A stretch of DNA of 31,489 nt from positions 1-31,489 of the IMG/VR virus record IMGVR_UViG_3300014050_000092; one strand, written 5' to 3'. The notes below the pieces were generated by a model. The model was given only the letters and a program-made list of their open reading frames with translations, made no database searches and was not told the origin of the DNA. This document shows, piece after piece, positions 1 through 9,178 of the stretch. A program made the position numbers and the translations under genes. The stretch's first letter is position 1. Each line of letters begins with the position of its first letter. This stretch comes from a virus.

Positions 1-2575
1 CGTGTCCACCCTTACCGCCACCTGCTTGACCGCGACCTGGGTTATTGTTTGAACCCTGTGCAAAAGCATTCCATCCGCCTCCGCCACCTCCGCCACCGAG
101 TTGTGTAACAGTAAGTGCTCCAGTTCCGTTAACAAGAACTCCTGGACCACCATCTCCACCATAAGTAGGAATTGATGCGTTAGATGAAAGAACTGCGTAG
201 CCGCCTTGGTTACCCTGCTGCTGAACATTCTGAAGCATTGTTGAGCCAGATGTTCCGTAGCCACCAGTTGTACCTGAAGAGTTTTCTACAGATGAGTAAG
301 AAATAGCGTTTCCACCAGGACCACCAGCACCAGCACCGCCACCACCATATGTAGGTGTGTTAGATGCGTTTGTAATTCCGTGTCCACCTGCGTTAGCACC
401 TGGAAGACCGAACTGCCAGAAGCGAAGGTTAGTGTTGTAAGTTCCACCACCTCCACCGCCCTTGGCTGCAAGGAGAGGTGCAGTAATTGTTGCAGAGTAG
501 TGTGATTCACCAGCCCATGTGTAGCCAGAAGTGTTTCCATCTTTGTAGAAAGTAGCAGAAGCACCCTGCTCTAGTTGAGCAAATGCAAGGTAGAACTCAG
601 GTTCAGCACCACCAGTGTTGTTGTTAGCAGCAATAGCAAATGTTGCACCAAGACGCATATAAACTGCGTTTGCAGGTGCTGTAGCACTTACTGTGTAGCG
701 ACGACCAGGCACTGCCTGAAGGTTGCTTGTACCGCTCATCTTGGTACCTGTTGTACCTAGAAGTGCAACTGTTCCTACAGTACGAGAGATGTAGTTTTGG
801 TCAGCATCGTAGAACTCAATGTAAGCATTTGTAGCACGATATTCTTTCCATGCCCAAGCATAGAATGAGCCTGTATAAATCTGTGCTGGTGTTGCCTTGA
901 TGAAGTCGTGTGAAACTTCCATGTTTGCACCAGTTGTCACAGTTGAAATCAACTTAAGACCAACACCGTTATTGTAGGTAGGTGGTTTGTATGCGGTTGC
1001 AGACGCACCAACTTCAACCTGGATGTTGTCGAACAACATAGTTACGTTAGCAGGAACAAGAAGTCCTACATAAGCCCACTTAGCAGTTAGACCTGCTGCA
1101 TATGCTGGAAGACCAGTAAATGTTGCAGAAACGCGGCGCCATGCACCAGAAACAATACCTGTGTGTGCGAATGTACCAGTTCCACTTACTGCTGCTGAGT
1201 TGTTAGCAGAAAGTGTGATTGTTGTACCAGCAATGTTTACAACAGTTGCTGCTGCACCAATACCTGTACCAGATACGTTCTGACCAACGAAGATACCGTC
1301 AGCGTTGTCAACCTGAATATAGTTGTTACCCTGAAGACCAGAAATTGTCTTAGAGATTGCTCCACCGTAACCAGATAGTGGAGATGTGATTGTAACCTGA
1401 GTTACGTTATATCCACCAGATGCTGGAGAACCTGAAGAGTAAACAGTACCTGTACCAGATGATGTTCCCTGGTTGTTTCCTGGATAGTTAGTACCATCAC
1501 CAATACGCAACTGAACAACAAGGTTCTGTGGTGTAGGGCTTGTGTGGTAGACATACATAGAAACTGTGTAGGTTGCGTTAGGGTCATAAGCAAAGCCAGT
1601 TGTTCCGCCAGATAGAGCACCTGCGGCTGAAGTTGAAAGACCTACTAGACGAGCACCAGTTGTTGAGTTAGTACAGATAAGTGCGTTAGCACCTGAAGAT
1701 GTACCAATTACTGATGGTGAAACCATTTCAGCAAGTTTTGGATAAGGGTTTGAAGATACCTGAGCAGTAATAGAGCCCTGGTTATCAAGTACGAAGAATG
1801 AAGAACCAGTAAGAGCAACGTCTTCTAACTGAGCGTACTGAGCCTGAATTACGTTGTTTGACTGGTTTGTTCCTAGTGTGGAAGCCACAGCAATGTTATC
1901 GTTGTAGATAATGCTTGTTGATGTGATTGTGCAAGACTGTAGAAGGAATGTAATTGTTCCAGATACAGTTCCTGAGTTGGCCACAGAAAGTGTGATTGTT
2001 GTACCAGCAATTGTTGTAATAACTGCGTTAGCACCAATACCAGTACCAGATGCGGTCATACCTACTAGAAGACCAGTGTTGTCTGGACGAATATCAATAG
2101 TAAAAAGACCTGAAGTACCAGTTGCAGTTTTCTGCTGCTGCTGAATGTTATTTGCTTCCCAAAGAGAAGTTCCCTTGTTGAAAGAAGGGTTCATTAAAAG
2201 GTTTACAGGAGTTGAGCCACCAAATGTTGTGGTTCCACCTACGCCACCTGGCATAGTGTTGATGTAGTCGCTAGCAGCAGTAGTTGCGCCCTGACCACCA
2301 TGTCCACCTGCACCAATTGATACGTTGTATGTTGTACCTGGAGTAACAGGAACTTGACGCTGGACAACCTGTCCACCGCCTCCACCGCCACCAGCAATAA
2401 CGTCAGCGCCACCGCCACCGCCACCGCCACCACCTACAGCAACAACTTCTACTGCTGTGATGCCTGTTGGTACAGTGAATGTTCCGCTTGAGTTAAACTG
2501 GACTTCTTTAATCGAGAAGCGTCCAGAGTTGTCATTAGGAAATACAATTAAATCTTTGCTACCTGAAATAGCCAT
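1..2575 (-). CDS. Glycine-rich tail fibre / adhesin, 3' end beyond window
   Basis: Reading leftwards from ATG at 2575 the frame stays open to the window edge (858 codons), so the C-terminus is missing. Residues about 35-75 hold two long glycine runs; another glycine-rich, Asn/Tyr-containing stretch fills the last 120 residues seen. This pattern matches the glycine-rich domains of phage receptor-binding tips. Between them are two beta-sandwich-like segments; the first starts NPSFNKGTSLW, as in carbohydrate-binding jelly rolls of tail proteins. A roughly 40-residue module (SGTGIGA...TTIAGTTITLS) occurs twice, near residues 152-215 and 422-465. It starts 28 bases after the preceding small gene and is probably co-transcribed with it. 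Role inferred: distal fibre or host-recognition protein of the virion. The family assignment is by composition and pattern only. Confidence 0.8.
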   Translation of the reverse strand, partial: MAISGSKDLIVFPNDNSGRFSIKEVQFNSSGTFTVPTGITAVEVVAVGGGGGGGGGADVIAGGGGGGGQVVQRQVPVTPGTTYNVSIGAGGHGGQGATTAASDYINTMPGGVGGTTTFGGSTPVNLLMNPSFNKGTSLWEANNIQQQQKTATGTSGLFTIDIRPDNTGLLVGMTASGTGIGANAVITTIAGTTITLSVANSGTVSGTITFLLQSCTITSTSIIYNDNIAVASTLGTNQSNNVIQAQYAQLEDVALTGSSFFVLDNQGSITAQVSSNPYPKLAEMVSPSVIGTSSGANALICTNSTTGARLVGLSTSAAGALSGGTTGFAYDPNATYTVSMYVYHTSPTPQNLVVQLRIGDGTNYPGNNQGTSSGTGTVYSSGSPASGGYNVTQVTITSPLSGYGGAISKTISGLQGNNYIQVDNADGIFVGQNVSGTGIGAAATVVNIAGTTITLSANNSAAVSGTGTFAHTGIVSGAWRRVSATFTGLPAYAAGLTAKWAYVGLLVPANVTMLFDNIQVEVGASATAYKPPTYNNGVGLKLISTVTTGANMEVSHDFIKATPAQIYTGSFYAWAWKEYRATNAYIEFYDADQNYISRTVGTVALLGTTGTKMSGTSNLQAVPGRRYTVSATAPANAVYMRLGATFAIAANNNTGGAEPEFYLAFAQLEQGASATFYKDGNTSGYTWAGESHYSATITAPLLAAKGGGGGGTYNTNLRFWQFGLPGANAGGHGITNASNTPTYGGGGAGAGGPGGNAISYSSVENSSGTTGGYGTSGSTMLQNVQQQGNQGGYAVLSSNASIPTYGGDGGPGVLVNGTGALTVTQLGGGGGGGGWNAFAQGSNNNPGRGQAGGGKGGH

Positions 2576-2602
2576 TGTTCTTTAGCCTCTCGTTTCTGTT
2601 TG

Positions 2603-2941
2603 TTACGCTGCGGTGACTTCTACGCCTGAAATAAGAACATCAAGCGCGTTATTGGATGAAGCACCAACATAGATGACATCGTTTGGGTTCATAACCTGAC
2701 GGATGTCAAAGTTTACAGTTCCGTTGGCTGGAACTTGTAGACCATTGCAAAAGTTAAATGCTGTTGCTGAGTTGTATCCGCCAGTTCCAAACTGAACGGT
2801 TACTGTAGAAACAGACGCTGTCTTGTTTGCTACAACGATATTTGTGATGATGGTGTTTCCACCTGTTGGCACTGAGTTATAAGCAGTGACACCAGCAGTT
2901 GTTGCTACACCTGCGAAAAGTTTCTTTGCTGTAGTTGGCAT
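2603..2941 (-). CDS. Small virion-associated beta-rich protein (hypothetical)
   Basis: 112 aa with no membrane segment, rich in Thr, Val, Asn and Gly, with alternating hydrophobic residues typical of a beta-sandwich (for example TIITNIVVAN, STVTVQFG). It contains one Cys. The ATG overlaps the stop of the upstream gene by one base (TAATG), which indicates translational coupling with that 112-aa partner. Its place between two large fibre genes suggests a small tail or fibre accessory protein, such as a cap or decoration protein. I do not recognise a named family, and the function is an inference from context only. Confidence 0.75.
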   Translation of the reverse strand: MPTTAKKLFAGVATTAGVTAYNSVPTGGNTIITNIVVANKTASVSTVTVQFGTGGYNSATAFNFCNGLQVPANGTVNFDIRQVMNPNDVIYVGASSNNALDVLISGVEVTAA

Positions 2942-3279
2942 TATGCTAACACTCCCATGTATGAGTTGATGGTTAAATCATTTGCTGTTGCAGTGATTGT
3001 TGCGATTTTTGTGTTTCCTGCTGAGTTCACTGCCGCAACTTGCGTAGTACCAGCACTGTTGACCGCGCTTACCTGAGTTGTGCCAGCGTTATTCACAAGG
3101 GCAACAGAGTTGGAAGTAGCAGCAACAATATCATTCACTCCTAGGAGTGAGCCTAGAGTCTCTAATGCCTTAGAGATGAACACTAGGTCCTGAGCAGTAT
3201 ATGTACTAGCAGCGAGGCTAGTGGTAATTTCTGCCTTAACCGCGTCAATTTGGGTAGACAGGCTGTCATAACTAGGCAT
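2941..3279 (-). CDS. Small fibre protein with 11-residue repeats (hypothetical)
   Basis: 112 aa. The N-terminal 55 residues look helical and coiled-coil-like (MPSYDSLSTQIDAVKAEI, ISKALETLGSLLG). Residues about 63-98 carry three consecutive 11-residue repeats (VNNAGTTQVSA, VNSAGTTQVAA, VNSAGNTKIAT), a periodicity seen in right-handed coiled coils and fibrous shafts of phage tail proteins. The start is ATG with a good site (GGAGAA) a few bases upstream. Its stop overlaps the next gene's start by one base. Likely a trimeric shaft, chaperone or connector for the adjoining fibres. No known family is recognised. Confidence 0.78.
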   Translation of the reverse strand: MPSYDSLSTQIDAVKAEITTSLAASTYTAQDLVFISKALETLGSLLGVNDIVAATSNSVALVNNAGTTQVSAVNSAGTTQVAAVNSAGNTKIATITATANDLTINSYMGVLA

Positions 3280-3303
3280 TATTTCTCCATTCCTTGATTG
3301 TAA

Positions 3304-3312
3304 ATTCTAGCA
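3304..3312 (-). promoter_or_regulatory. Possible extended -10 promoter inside the tail block
   Basis: On the minus strand the gap between the 1100-aa gene and the 112-aa gene reads TGCTAGAAT, an extended -10 (TG-N-TAGAAT) about 25 bases before the ATG at 3279. No convincing -35 is present. It could give the distal tail genes a separate transcript. This is based on motif match only. Confidence 0.3.
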
Positions 3313-3347
3313 GTTTTTTTGCTATAGGTGTTTTTGTAGTTTACCAT

Positions 3348-6300
3348 TTACGCCTGAGCCTCAGTCCATGAAACACGGGCTGAAATCTTGGCAGTTGCAG
3401 AACCAATGTTGGTTGCGGTAATGACCAAAACGTCAGGACCGTTAGGATAACTTGGGCTAGCAGTATTTCCGTTACCGCTGAGAATTGAGTTACCGAGTTC
3501 TCGAATTGTCTTCAATTCATAGTTGGTAACGTTGAATGATGTGGTACCAGAGTTTTCTGTATAGAACGAGAACACTTCGTCACCACCCTGTACTGAGCCA
3601 GATGGGGCGTTGCTTGCTGGAACCGCTCCACCAATAGGACCAGTATTGTCAAAATAAAGTACCTGAGCCAAAGAACCAGAACCTACACGCTCACGCTGCC
3701 AGTCGTTTGGTAGACCAGTGTATGCAGGAATTCCAGTAAAGGAAAGGGTTGCTCCTGTAACAGCAGAACCAGAGTTAATTGGCTGAGAGATTTGGATTGT
3801 TGTTCCAAAAATACCTGTAATAACTGCTCCAACAACAATCTGTGCGTTAGAACTTGTAGCAATAGACATACCTACCTGTAGGTTCTGCACGCTGCTAAGG
3901 TTCAAGAATGACTGGAACTGTGTGTTAGCGCCAGTATATGGAGCAACTGCTGCTGCAACAGAGATGCCTGATACGTTAAACGCAGAAGATGCGTGTAGGT
4001 TGTATGAGATATTTGTTGGATTTAAGACTCCACGAATCAAATACTGTCCGTTTGCAGAAATACCCATTGAGGAGAGTTTCATCTGCATACGGTTAACAAG
4101 TTCGCGGTTACCAAAGTTCTTAGCAACAGCGTTATCTACAGATGGTGCTAGACGAACAGCAAGAAGCGGACGAGTAACACCGTTTGGAATATCCAAAGTC
4201 TTCTGCATACCAGCGGTAAATGTGTAGTTAGAGTCATCATCAAAACGACCATCCATAATTACCGATGAACCCCAGTGGGAAATTTGTGGGGCGCAGGTCT
4301 GAGTAACTGTTTGTACAGATACCTGAGCAATACCATTTCCACCAAGAGTTTGGTCTGGGTTGAATGATAGAGATGCGGATGAACTTCCCGCTGCCAAAAT
4401 AACTGTCTGACCAGGAAAGTAGATTGAATATGTCTGACGACGAAGAACTGTAAGTGGGTAGCCCTTTGCAGTAGAACTATATGCTCCAATTGCTGTATAT
4501 CTCATCATTTCACAAGCGGAGTCGCTCTTAATAAAGAGATAGCCTGTTGGAGACCAGCCAGTCACATTGTCAACATAAATTGTTGTATCGTTTGGCTGCA
4601 TTGTTGAACCAACAGTATTTGCTCCTCCTGAAGTCAAACGTGCGCTGCGTGGCTCATTAAACACTTCATAACGAGCAGGTAGGTTACCTGAACGCTGATA
4701 TGCAGCAGTATTGACGTTGTTGTTAGCCATACGATGGCAATAGACCACGTCACCGCGGATTGTTCTGAACCCCCATCGAATAAATCCTGCGCCGTACCAT
4801 GTGTAGTCAATATAAACCATCTGCATCTTACGAGGGTCTAGAACATATCCTGAAGGACCTGTTCCATCCATCTTGTCGAAGTTCCATGCATCTTGACGAA
4901 CACGGATTTCCTGAGTCTTCAAAATACGACCAACTGTTAAGTCAGCGCCACGATATGTAGGATTTACATACATTTCTGTATCGCTGTGAATATTATTGAC
5001 TGTATATGATTGACCACGAATAACTACTTTATCGCCAACAGTAAGTTGCTTTCTAAAGAGTGTTCCATTTCCAACAATCTGTCCTGAACGCTGGGTTGCA
5101 CTAATTTTTCCTGCTAACTCTGTATTTGAGTAGCGACGAACTGCATACATATACTGACCATCGTACTCAAAGTAAAAACCATTTTGGTCATCAAACATAC
5201 CTGTACGAGTAGTTGCTCCTACCCAGTTAGACACAGTGATTGAACGGTTAGTTCCACCAGGAGATGTGTCAGTAAGAGGCATAGGTGATGTAACGTTGAT
5301 TTGGTAAGTAAATGTGTTTGTATCAGTAACAGTGAAGACAGGGAATGTTCCATTAAATGGGTTATCCAAAGCAACAGTCTCAATACCTTCAACGAGGATT
5401 GTTGCTCCTGGCTGTAGACCATGGTCCTGAAGAGTTTCAACAGTTACTGTCTTTGTTCCAGCGGTTGATACATCGCTAGCGCTAAGACGAACAATGTCAA
5501 AAGTTGGAGTAAATTTTGCACCAGTTGAGAACTGAATTGATTTACCTGACTGGTAGCGGAAGTAACGACGAGTCTGACGGATTGTCTGAGAACCCATTGC
5601 GTTGCTTAGAGTTGTAAGAGATACGCCGCCATCTGTTGGACGATGCTGCACATAGCCTTCTGGCTTTGTGTAAATAACAGAAGAAGATGATGTTGATACT
5701 GCTGTAACAACAGTGTCAGAAATTTCAAATGTAAGTGAGCGTGGGTCTGGAACTGTCTTTACAATCCAGTTACCATTCATACCGCTAGTGTTATTAACAA
5801 CAATAGGTGTTCCTGGGAACAAGCCGTGAGGGTTTGTAAATGACAATGTAATTACTGATGGGTTTCCACCGCTTGTTGTTGCTCCAAAACCAACAAGTGT
5901 TGATGTACTTGCCACACCGCCTGGAACGTGTGCGTTGTCAAAAGTATCTCCACCATATACGGTTGAGTAGTTAGCAATAGCAATTGCGCCAGAAACTAGA
6001 CCACGAGCAAAGTATGTAAAGGTTGTTGGAGTCGGGGTGCTGTTAACAAGGAATGTTCCTTCAGCACGGAAGTTAGTTGTATCTTGAACAGAAACAATGC
6101 TTCCTGGTAAAAGGTTGTGGAACACTGAAGTTGTAACTGTAATCAAAGAGCGAGGTCCCTGACCATTTCCTTCAATGCTTACGTTTTCAAATGAGTTACC
6201 ACCAGTACCCTTTGCAAAGAATGAAGGGTAGTTATTCATCAAGAAAAGTGCTTCCCATTTAGATGGCTGAACAGAGTATTCAAAGTCTGTATCCATCAAA

Positions 6301-6650
6301 GACTGTGGGGGAGCAACGCGGAGTTTATCTACTGCATCAAGAAGGGTATCGCTAAATGTTACGGTTTCATTTAATTCATCCACCATAATTGAAAGTTTGT
6401 CTGTTGAAGACATTCCAGATGTATTAACAGATGCGTTGAGGACAACCGTTGTAGACGGGTCAACTGGGTCGTTACTGTATGAGAATGACTGAGCAGCAAG
6501 AGTTGCTTCAGCAAAGTTATAGATAATTGTTCCCTTGGTGATGTTGGTGATGAGCATAAGACGCTCTTCCTGCACAACACGAGGGATAACAATGGTCTTT
6601 GTTGATGGGGTAAAGGTATAAGTAGTACCTCGGATTACTCTTCTTGACAT
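3348..6650 (-). CDS. Large virion structural protein with cyanophage-type core domain
   Basis: 1100 aa, beta-rich, no signal peptide. Around residues 590-680 it carries a block that I recall from structural proteins of T4-like cyanophages: DKMDGTGPSGYVLD, then YIDYTWYGAGFIRWGFR, then RSGNLPARYEV. Flanking regions have repeated HGL-PG-I/V-V motifs (residues about 170, 275, 405), each followed by a small strand-rich unit; these look like duplicated barrel or OB-type folds. A 40-residue module near residues 927-970 resembles the SGTGIGA/IAGTTITLS module of the glycine-rich fibre. The start ATG has GAGGAT upstream. Probably a tail or baseplate-associated structural protein that carries fibres. 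The similarity is from memory and needs a profile search. Confidence 0.82.
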   Translation of the reverse strand: MSRRVIRGTTYTFTPSTKTIVIPRVVQEERLMLITNITKGTIIYNFAEATLAAQSFSYSNDPVDPSTTVVLNASVNTSGMSSTDKLSIMVDELNETVTFSDTLLDAVDKLRVAPPQSLMDTDFEYSVQPSKWEALFLMNNYPSFFAKGTGGNSFENVSIEGNGQGPRSLITVTTSVFHNLLPGSIVSVQDTTNFRAEGTFLVNSTPTPTTFTYFARGLVSGAIAIANYSTVYGGDTFDNAHVPGGVASTSTLVGFGATTSGGNPSVITLSFTNPHGLFPGTPIVVNNTSGMNGNWIVKTVPDPRSLTFEISDTVVTAVSTSSSSVIYTKPEGYVQHRPTDGGVSLTTLSNAMGSQTIRQTRRYFRYQSGKSIQFSTGAKFTPTFDIVRLSASDVSTAGTKTVTVETLQDHGLQPGATILVEGIETVALDNPFNGTFPVFTVTDTNTFTYQINVTSPMPLTDTSPGGTNRSITVSNWVGATTRTGMFDDQNGFYFEYDGQYMYAVRRYSNTELAGKISATQRSGQIVGNGTLFRKQLTVGDKVVIRGQSYTVNNIHSDTEMYVNPTYRGADLTVGRILKTQEIRVRQDAWNFDKMDGTGPSGYVLDPRKMQMVYIDYTWYGAGFIRWGFRTIRGDVVYCHRMANNNVNTAAYQRSGNLPARYEVFNEPRSARLTSGGANTVGSTMQPNDTTIYVDNVTGWSPTGYLFIKSDSACEMMRYTAIGAYSSTAKGYPLTVLRRQTYSIYFPGQTVILAAGSSSASLSFNPDQTLGGNGIAQVSVQTVTQTCAPQISHWGSSVIMDGRFDDDSNYTFTAGMQKTLDIPNGVTRPLLAVRLAPSVDNAVAKNFGNRELVNRMQMKLSSMGISANGQYLIRGVLNPTNISYNLHASSAFNVSGISVAAAVAPYTGANTQFQSFLNLSSVQNLQVGMSIATSSNAQIVVGAVITGIFGTTIQISQPINSGSAVTGATLSFTGIPAYTGLPNDWQRERVGSGSLAQVLYFDNTGPIGGAVPASNAPSGSVQGGDEVFSFYTENSGTTSFNVTNYELKTIRELGNSILSGNGNTASPSYPNGPDVLVITATNIGSATAKISARVSWTEAQA

Positions 6651-6672
6651 ATTTTTATATCCTCGCCATCAT

Positions 6673-7209
6673 TTACAGTAGGGCCAGAGCGATTAAGGCA
6701 CTGGAGGTTGAGCCAATATTGGTAATGTTTGTAGTTGAACTTACTGCTTGGTCTCCAAAGAGTCCGAGTCCTAGCAATGAATTCATCTCTAATAAACTAA
6801 TTCTGTTTGTGTCTGCTGTAGTTCCGTTTGCTCCAGCAATACCTTGTGGGCCAATAGCACCTGTAGGACCTGTTGCTCCTGCTGCACCATTTGCTCCCTT
6901 AATATTTCCTTGCAACACCCATCTGCTGCTGGATGAACTATACGCATAAAAATTTCCGTTTGCGGAGTTTAGGTATACATCTGCTTCTAAAGGACCAGAT
7001 ATTCCTGCGGATTCTGGTGCAACTGAATTAACAGTAATTTTACTTCCACGAGTACCAGCAACACCTGCTGCTCCCGTAGGACCAGTAATAGAAAGACCTT
7101 GAGGACCTGTAGGACCTGCGGGACCTGTAGGACCAGGTGCTCCTTGAGCGCCCGGACGTGAACCAGCAACAACTACCCATTCGGTACCTGTCCAGCGTTT
7201 TAATGACAT
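6673..7209 (-). CDS. Short collagen-like tail fibre protein
   Basis: 178 aa. A short head (MSLKRWTGTEWVVVAG) leads into Gly-X-Y triplets at about residues 20-55, a globular insert (residues 56-105, with the ADVYLNSANGNFYAYS motif), a second Gly-X-Y block (107-135), then a C-terminal helical segment (TNRISLLEMNSLLGLGLFG) that could trimerise the chain. The W-x-G-x-x-W head is the same kind used by the longer collagen-like proteins here. ATG is preceded by AGGAG at good spacing. Phage collagen-like proteins form trimeric triple-helical fibres on tails; the exact role is inferred. Confidence 0.85.
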   Translation of the reverse strand: MSLKRWTGTEWVVVAGSRPGAQGAPGPTGPAGPTGPQGLSITGPTGAAGVAGTRGSKITVNSVAPESAGISGPLEADVYLNSANGNFYAYSSSSSRWVLQGNIKGANGAAGATGPTGAIGPQGIAGANGTTADTNRISLLEMNSLLGLGLFGDQAVSSTTNITNIGSTSSALIALALL

Positions 7210-7285
7210 TGATTGCTCCTACACTCATCCACAAGTAGCATCTATATATTATCCTATTTTCTCTTTTACGAGTTCTTCATATACC

Positions 7286-8974
7286 TTAAAATACCCTGAC
7301 CCATGGGACAAGGTTGGCATATGTAGAACGTAGGGTTGTTGTAGTTAGAGAGTCTCCTCTAGGAATAGTTCCCGCAATTGTATTGCCTGGAACTCCTAGA
7401 CCGATAGTGTTTGCAAACTCTGGCTTTCCTAGGTCCATACCTGCCAAAAGCAAGTTTGTTGCCGATGTGTCTGTAGAAAAGACAACAGCATAGGCTTCAC
7501 CAGGGACTAAGGTGTAGGAAGAAGGGTAGCCACCAAAAGTACTAAATGAGCGGGTATACCAAGTCCCTGTCTGAGTCATCAAACTAGTGTCACTGTTAGT
7601 TCGTGCAACAAGAGTCATAGCACCAGTTTGTAAATTTATTGTGTAAAGAAGGTATCTAGCGTGTGTTGCACTAGGCAAATCTAAAAACCCTGAACCATTC
7701 ATGCAGAACATAGATATGCTGTTAATTGTCAAAATCTTTGGAGATAAAAGAATTGCTGCTGGGTTTGAACCAAAGTCAGGTCTAATATTGATAGTGCAAT
7801 TAGTTCCTAGATGAGCCCTTGAAATATTCTCAAGATGAGTTCCAAGAACAAAATCAACTTCATTAGTTGCTCCAGGAACGCCCTGCGGACCTGTAGGTCC
7901 AGGAACAAAACTTTCTCCCGCTGGACCTGTTGGCCCCTGAGCACCTGTAGGTCCTGTAGGTCCTGTAGGTCCTTCCAAAATTTCTTCTGCACCGCTAGTA
8001 TCAACCCAAAGAACAGTTACATCCTCGTCTGGAGGCGTTGGTTGAATAGCAAGATAGTCTAAATCAATATCATCTTCATCAATCCACAATTCACCTTCGT
8101 ACAAAGTTCCAGTTGGCGGTTCAGGGTCGGAGAAGATAAGTTCATCAAGAACATTTTCTTCAGATGCCCAGAACTGAAATTCTGCTGGGTCTGGTGCTGT
8201 AGTTCCAGAATAAATTGCAGCATTTGCACCAAGGTCATCAATGTCAAACCAAATATCACCAGATGTTGGTCCTGTAGGTGAGCCTAAACCAATATAAGTT
8301 TCTGTAGGAATACCAGTTCCATCAGTTGAAACATAATCCTTACCTTTTGGACCAATGTTTCCAGTAGGACCTGTTGGTCCAGTCGGACCAGTTGGACCAA
8401 CAATTTGACCTACGCTACTCCAAGATGTTCCATTCCATACATACATATCACCATCTGAATCAACAATGTATGCGTCATTACGAGCATTACCTGTAGATGG
8501 AAGATTTTGTGGTGTAGCAACACTTCCTCGAACATTGATAGATGTTCCTTGAGGACCAGTGCTACCTGTCGGACCAGTAGGACCTGGCACGGTTGATGTA
8601 GGACCAGTTGCACCCGTTGGACCAGTAGGACCAAGAATGTTTCCAGCATTAAGCCACTCTGCACCTACTACGTCCCACACATACAAGTCACCTTGTACAA
8701 GGTACGCCTCACCAATACTTCCAACAGGGTCAGCAGCAATTAACTCGGCTAGTGTGTCGTATGAGCCAAGAAGTGTAAGACCTGCACCTTGCGCTCCAGT
8801 TGCACCAGTCGGACCTGTAATACCCTGTAAACCCTGTGCACCAGTCGGTCCTGTAGGCCCGATAGGAGCAATTTTTACTACTTGCCAAACATTGCCGTTC
8901 CATCGCCAAGTATTTGTTCCAGAACTAAATTCTTGATTTAGGTACGGCGAATTAGGAAAATCAATCGCTGCCAT
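7286..8974 (-). CDS. Collagen-like modular tail fibre (562 aa)
   Basis: The N-terminal head (residues 1-35) has the pattern FPNSPYLNQEF...W-R-W-N-G-N-V-W, shared in type with the 640-aa fibre and common at the start of phage fibre proteins. Gly-Pro-Thr triplets follow, interrupted by a type A module (about 61-111, GSY...YLVQGDLYVWD...NAGNILGPTG), a type B module (about 141-193, GSVAT...NDAYIVDSDGDMYVWNG) and an acidic spacer (about 214-335) with W-[FV]-D-x-D motifs. A last collagen block precedes a roughly 190-residue C-terminal beta domain ending VPWVRVF, probably the receptor-binding tip. ATG has GAGGAG upstream. Likely a homotrimeric virion fibre. Confidence 0.88.
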   Translation of the reverse strand: MAAIDFPNSPYLNQEFSSGTNTWRWNGNVWQVVKIAPIGPTGPTGAQGLQGITGPTGATGAQGAGLTLLGSYDTLAELIAADPVGSIGEAYLVQGDLYVWDVVGAEWLNAGNILGPTGPTGATGPTSTVPGPTGPTGSTGPQGTSINVRGSVATPQNLPSTGNARNDAYIVDSDGDMYVWNGTSWSSVGQIVGPTGPTGPTGPTGNIGPKGKDYVSTDGTGIPTETYIGLGSPTGPTSGDIWFDIDDLGANAAIYSGTTAPDPAEFQFWASEENVLDELIFSDPEPPTGTLYEGELWIDEDDIDLDYLAIQPTPPDEDVTVLWVDTSGAEEILEGPTGPTGPTGAQGPTGPAGESFVPGPTGPQGVPGATNEVDFVLGTHLENISRAHLGTNCTINIRPDFGSNPAAILLSPKILTINSISMFCMNGSGFLDLPSATHARYLLYTINLQTGAMTLVARTNSDTSLMTQTGTWYTRSFSTFGGYPSSYTLVPGEAYAVVFSTDTSATNLLLAGMDLGKPEFANTIGLGVPGNTIAGTIPRGDSLTTTTLRSTYANLVPWVRVF

Positions 8975-9013
8975 TTACACTCTCCTCAAGAATAGATACT
9001 TCTAATTGTACGG

Positions 9014-9169
9014 TTAAGAATTAAGACCAAGATTTAGTTGATTTACATATGCGGATGCCCAGTTGATGGCTGAAGCCTCTGATTCCCATGGGCCAGAACT
9101 ATCAACAACTGCATCGTCTAATTTTACTTCACAAATAAGTTCTCTTGTTATTGTATAAGTATATGCCAT
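9014..9169 (-). CDS. 51-aa small conserved-looking protein (hypothetical)
   Basis: A short gene between the 562-aa fibre and the propeller. ATG at 9169 has AGGAG seven bases upstream, and the frame runs 51 codons to TAA. The protein begins MAYTYTITRELICEV and has SSGPWESEASAINWASAYV, a strand-strand-helix layout with a W-x-S-E-x-x-A pattern. I recall similar small proteins next to fibre genes of other environmental phages but cannot name a family. Probably a small tail accessory or assembly protein. Support: strong ribosome site, clean fit between neighbours, and codon use like its neighbours. Confidence 0.72.
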   Translation of the reverse strand: MAYTYTITRELICEVKLDDAVVDSSGPWESEASAINWASAYVNQLNLGLNS

Positions 9170-9178
9170 TTGATTCTC

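Noticed and set aside
8559-8936. Plus-strand Pro/Val/Gly-rich frames opposite the collagen genes (also near 10632-10877, 13557-13838, 14033-14353)
   Set aside because: They are mirror images of GPTG codons on the coding strand. They have no ribosome sites and low-complexity sequence only.
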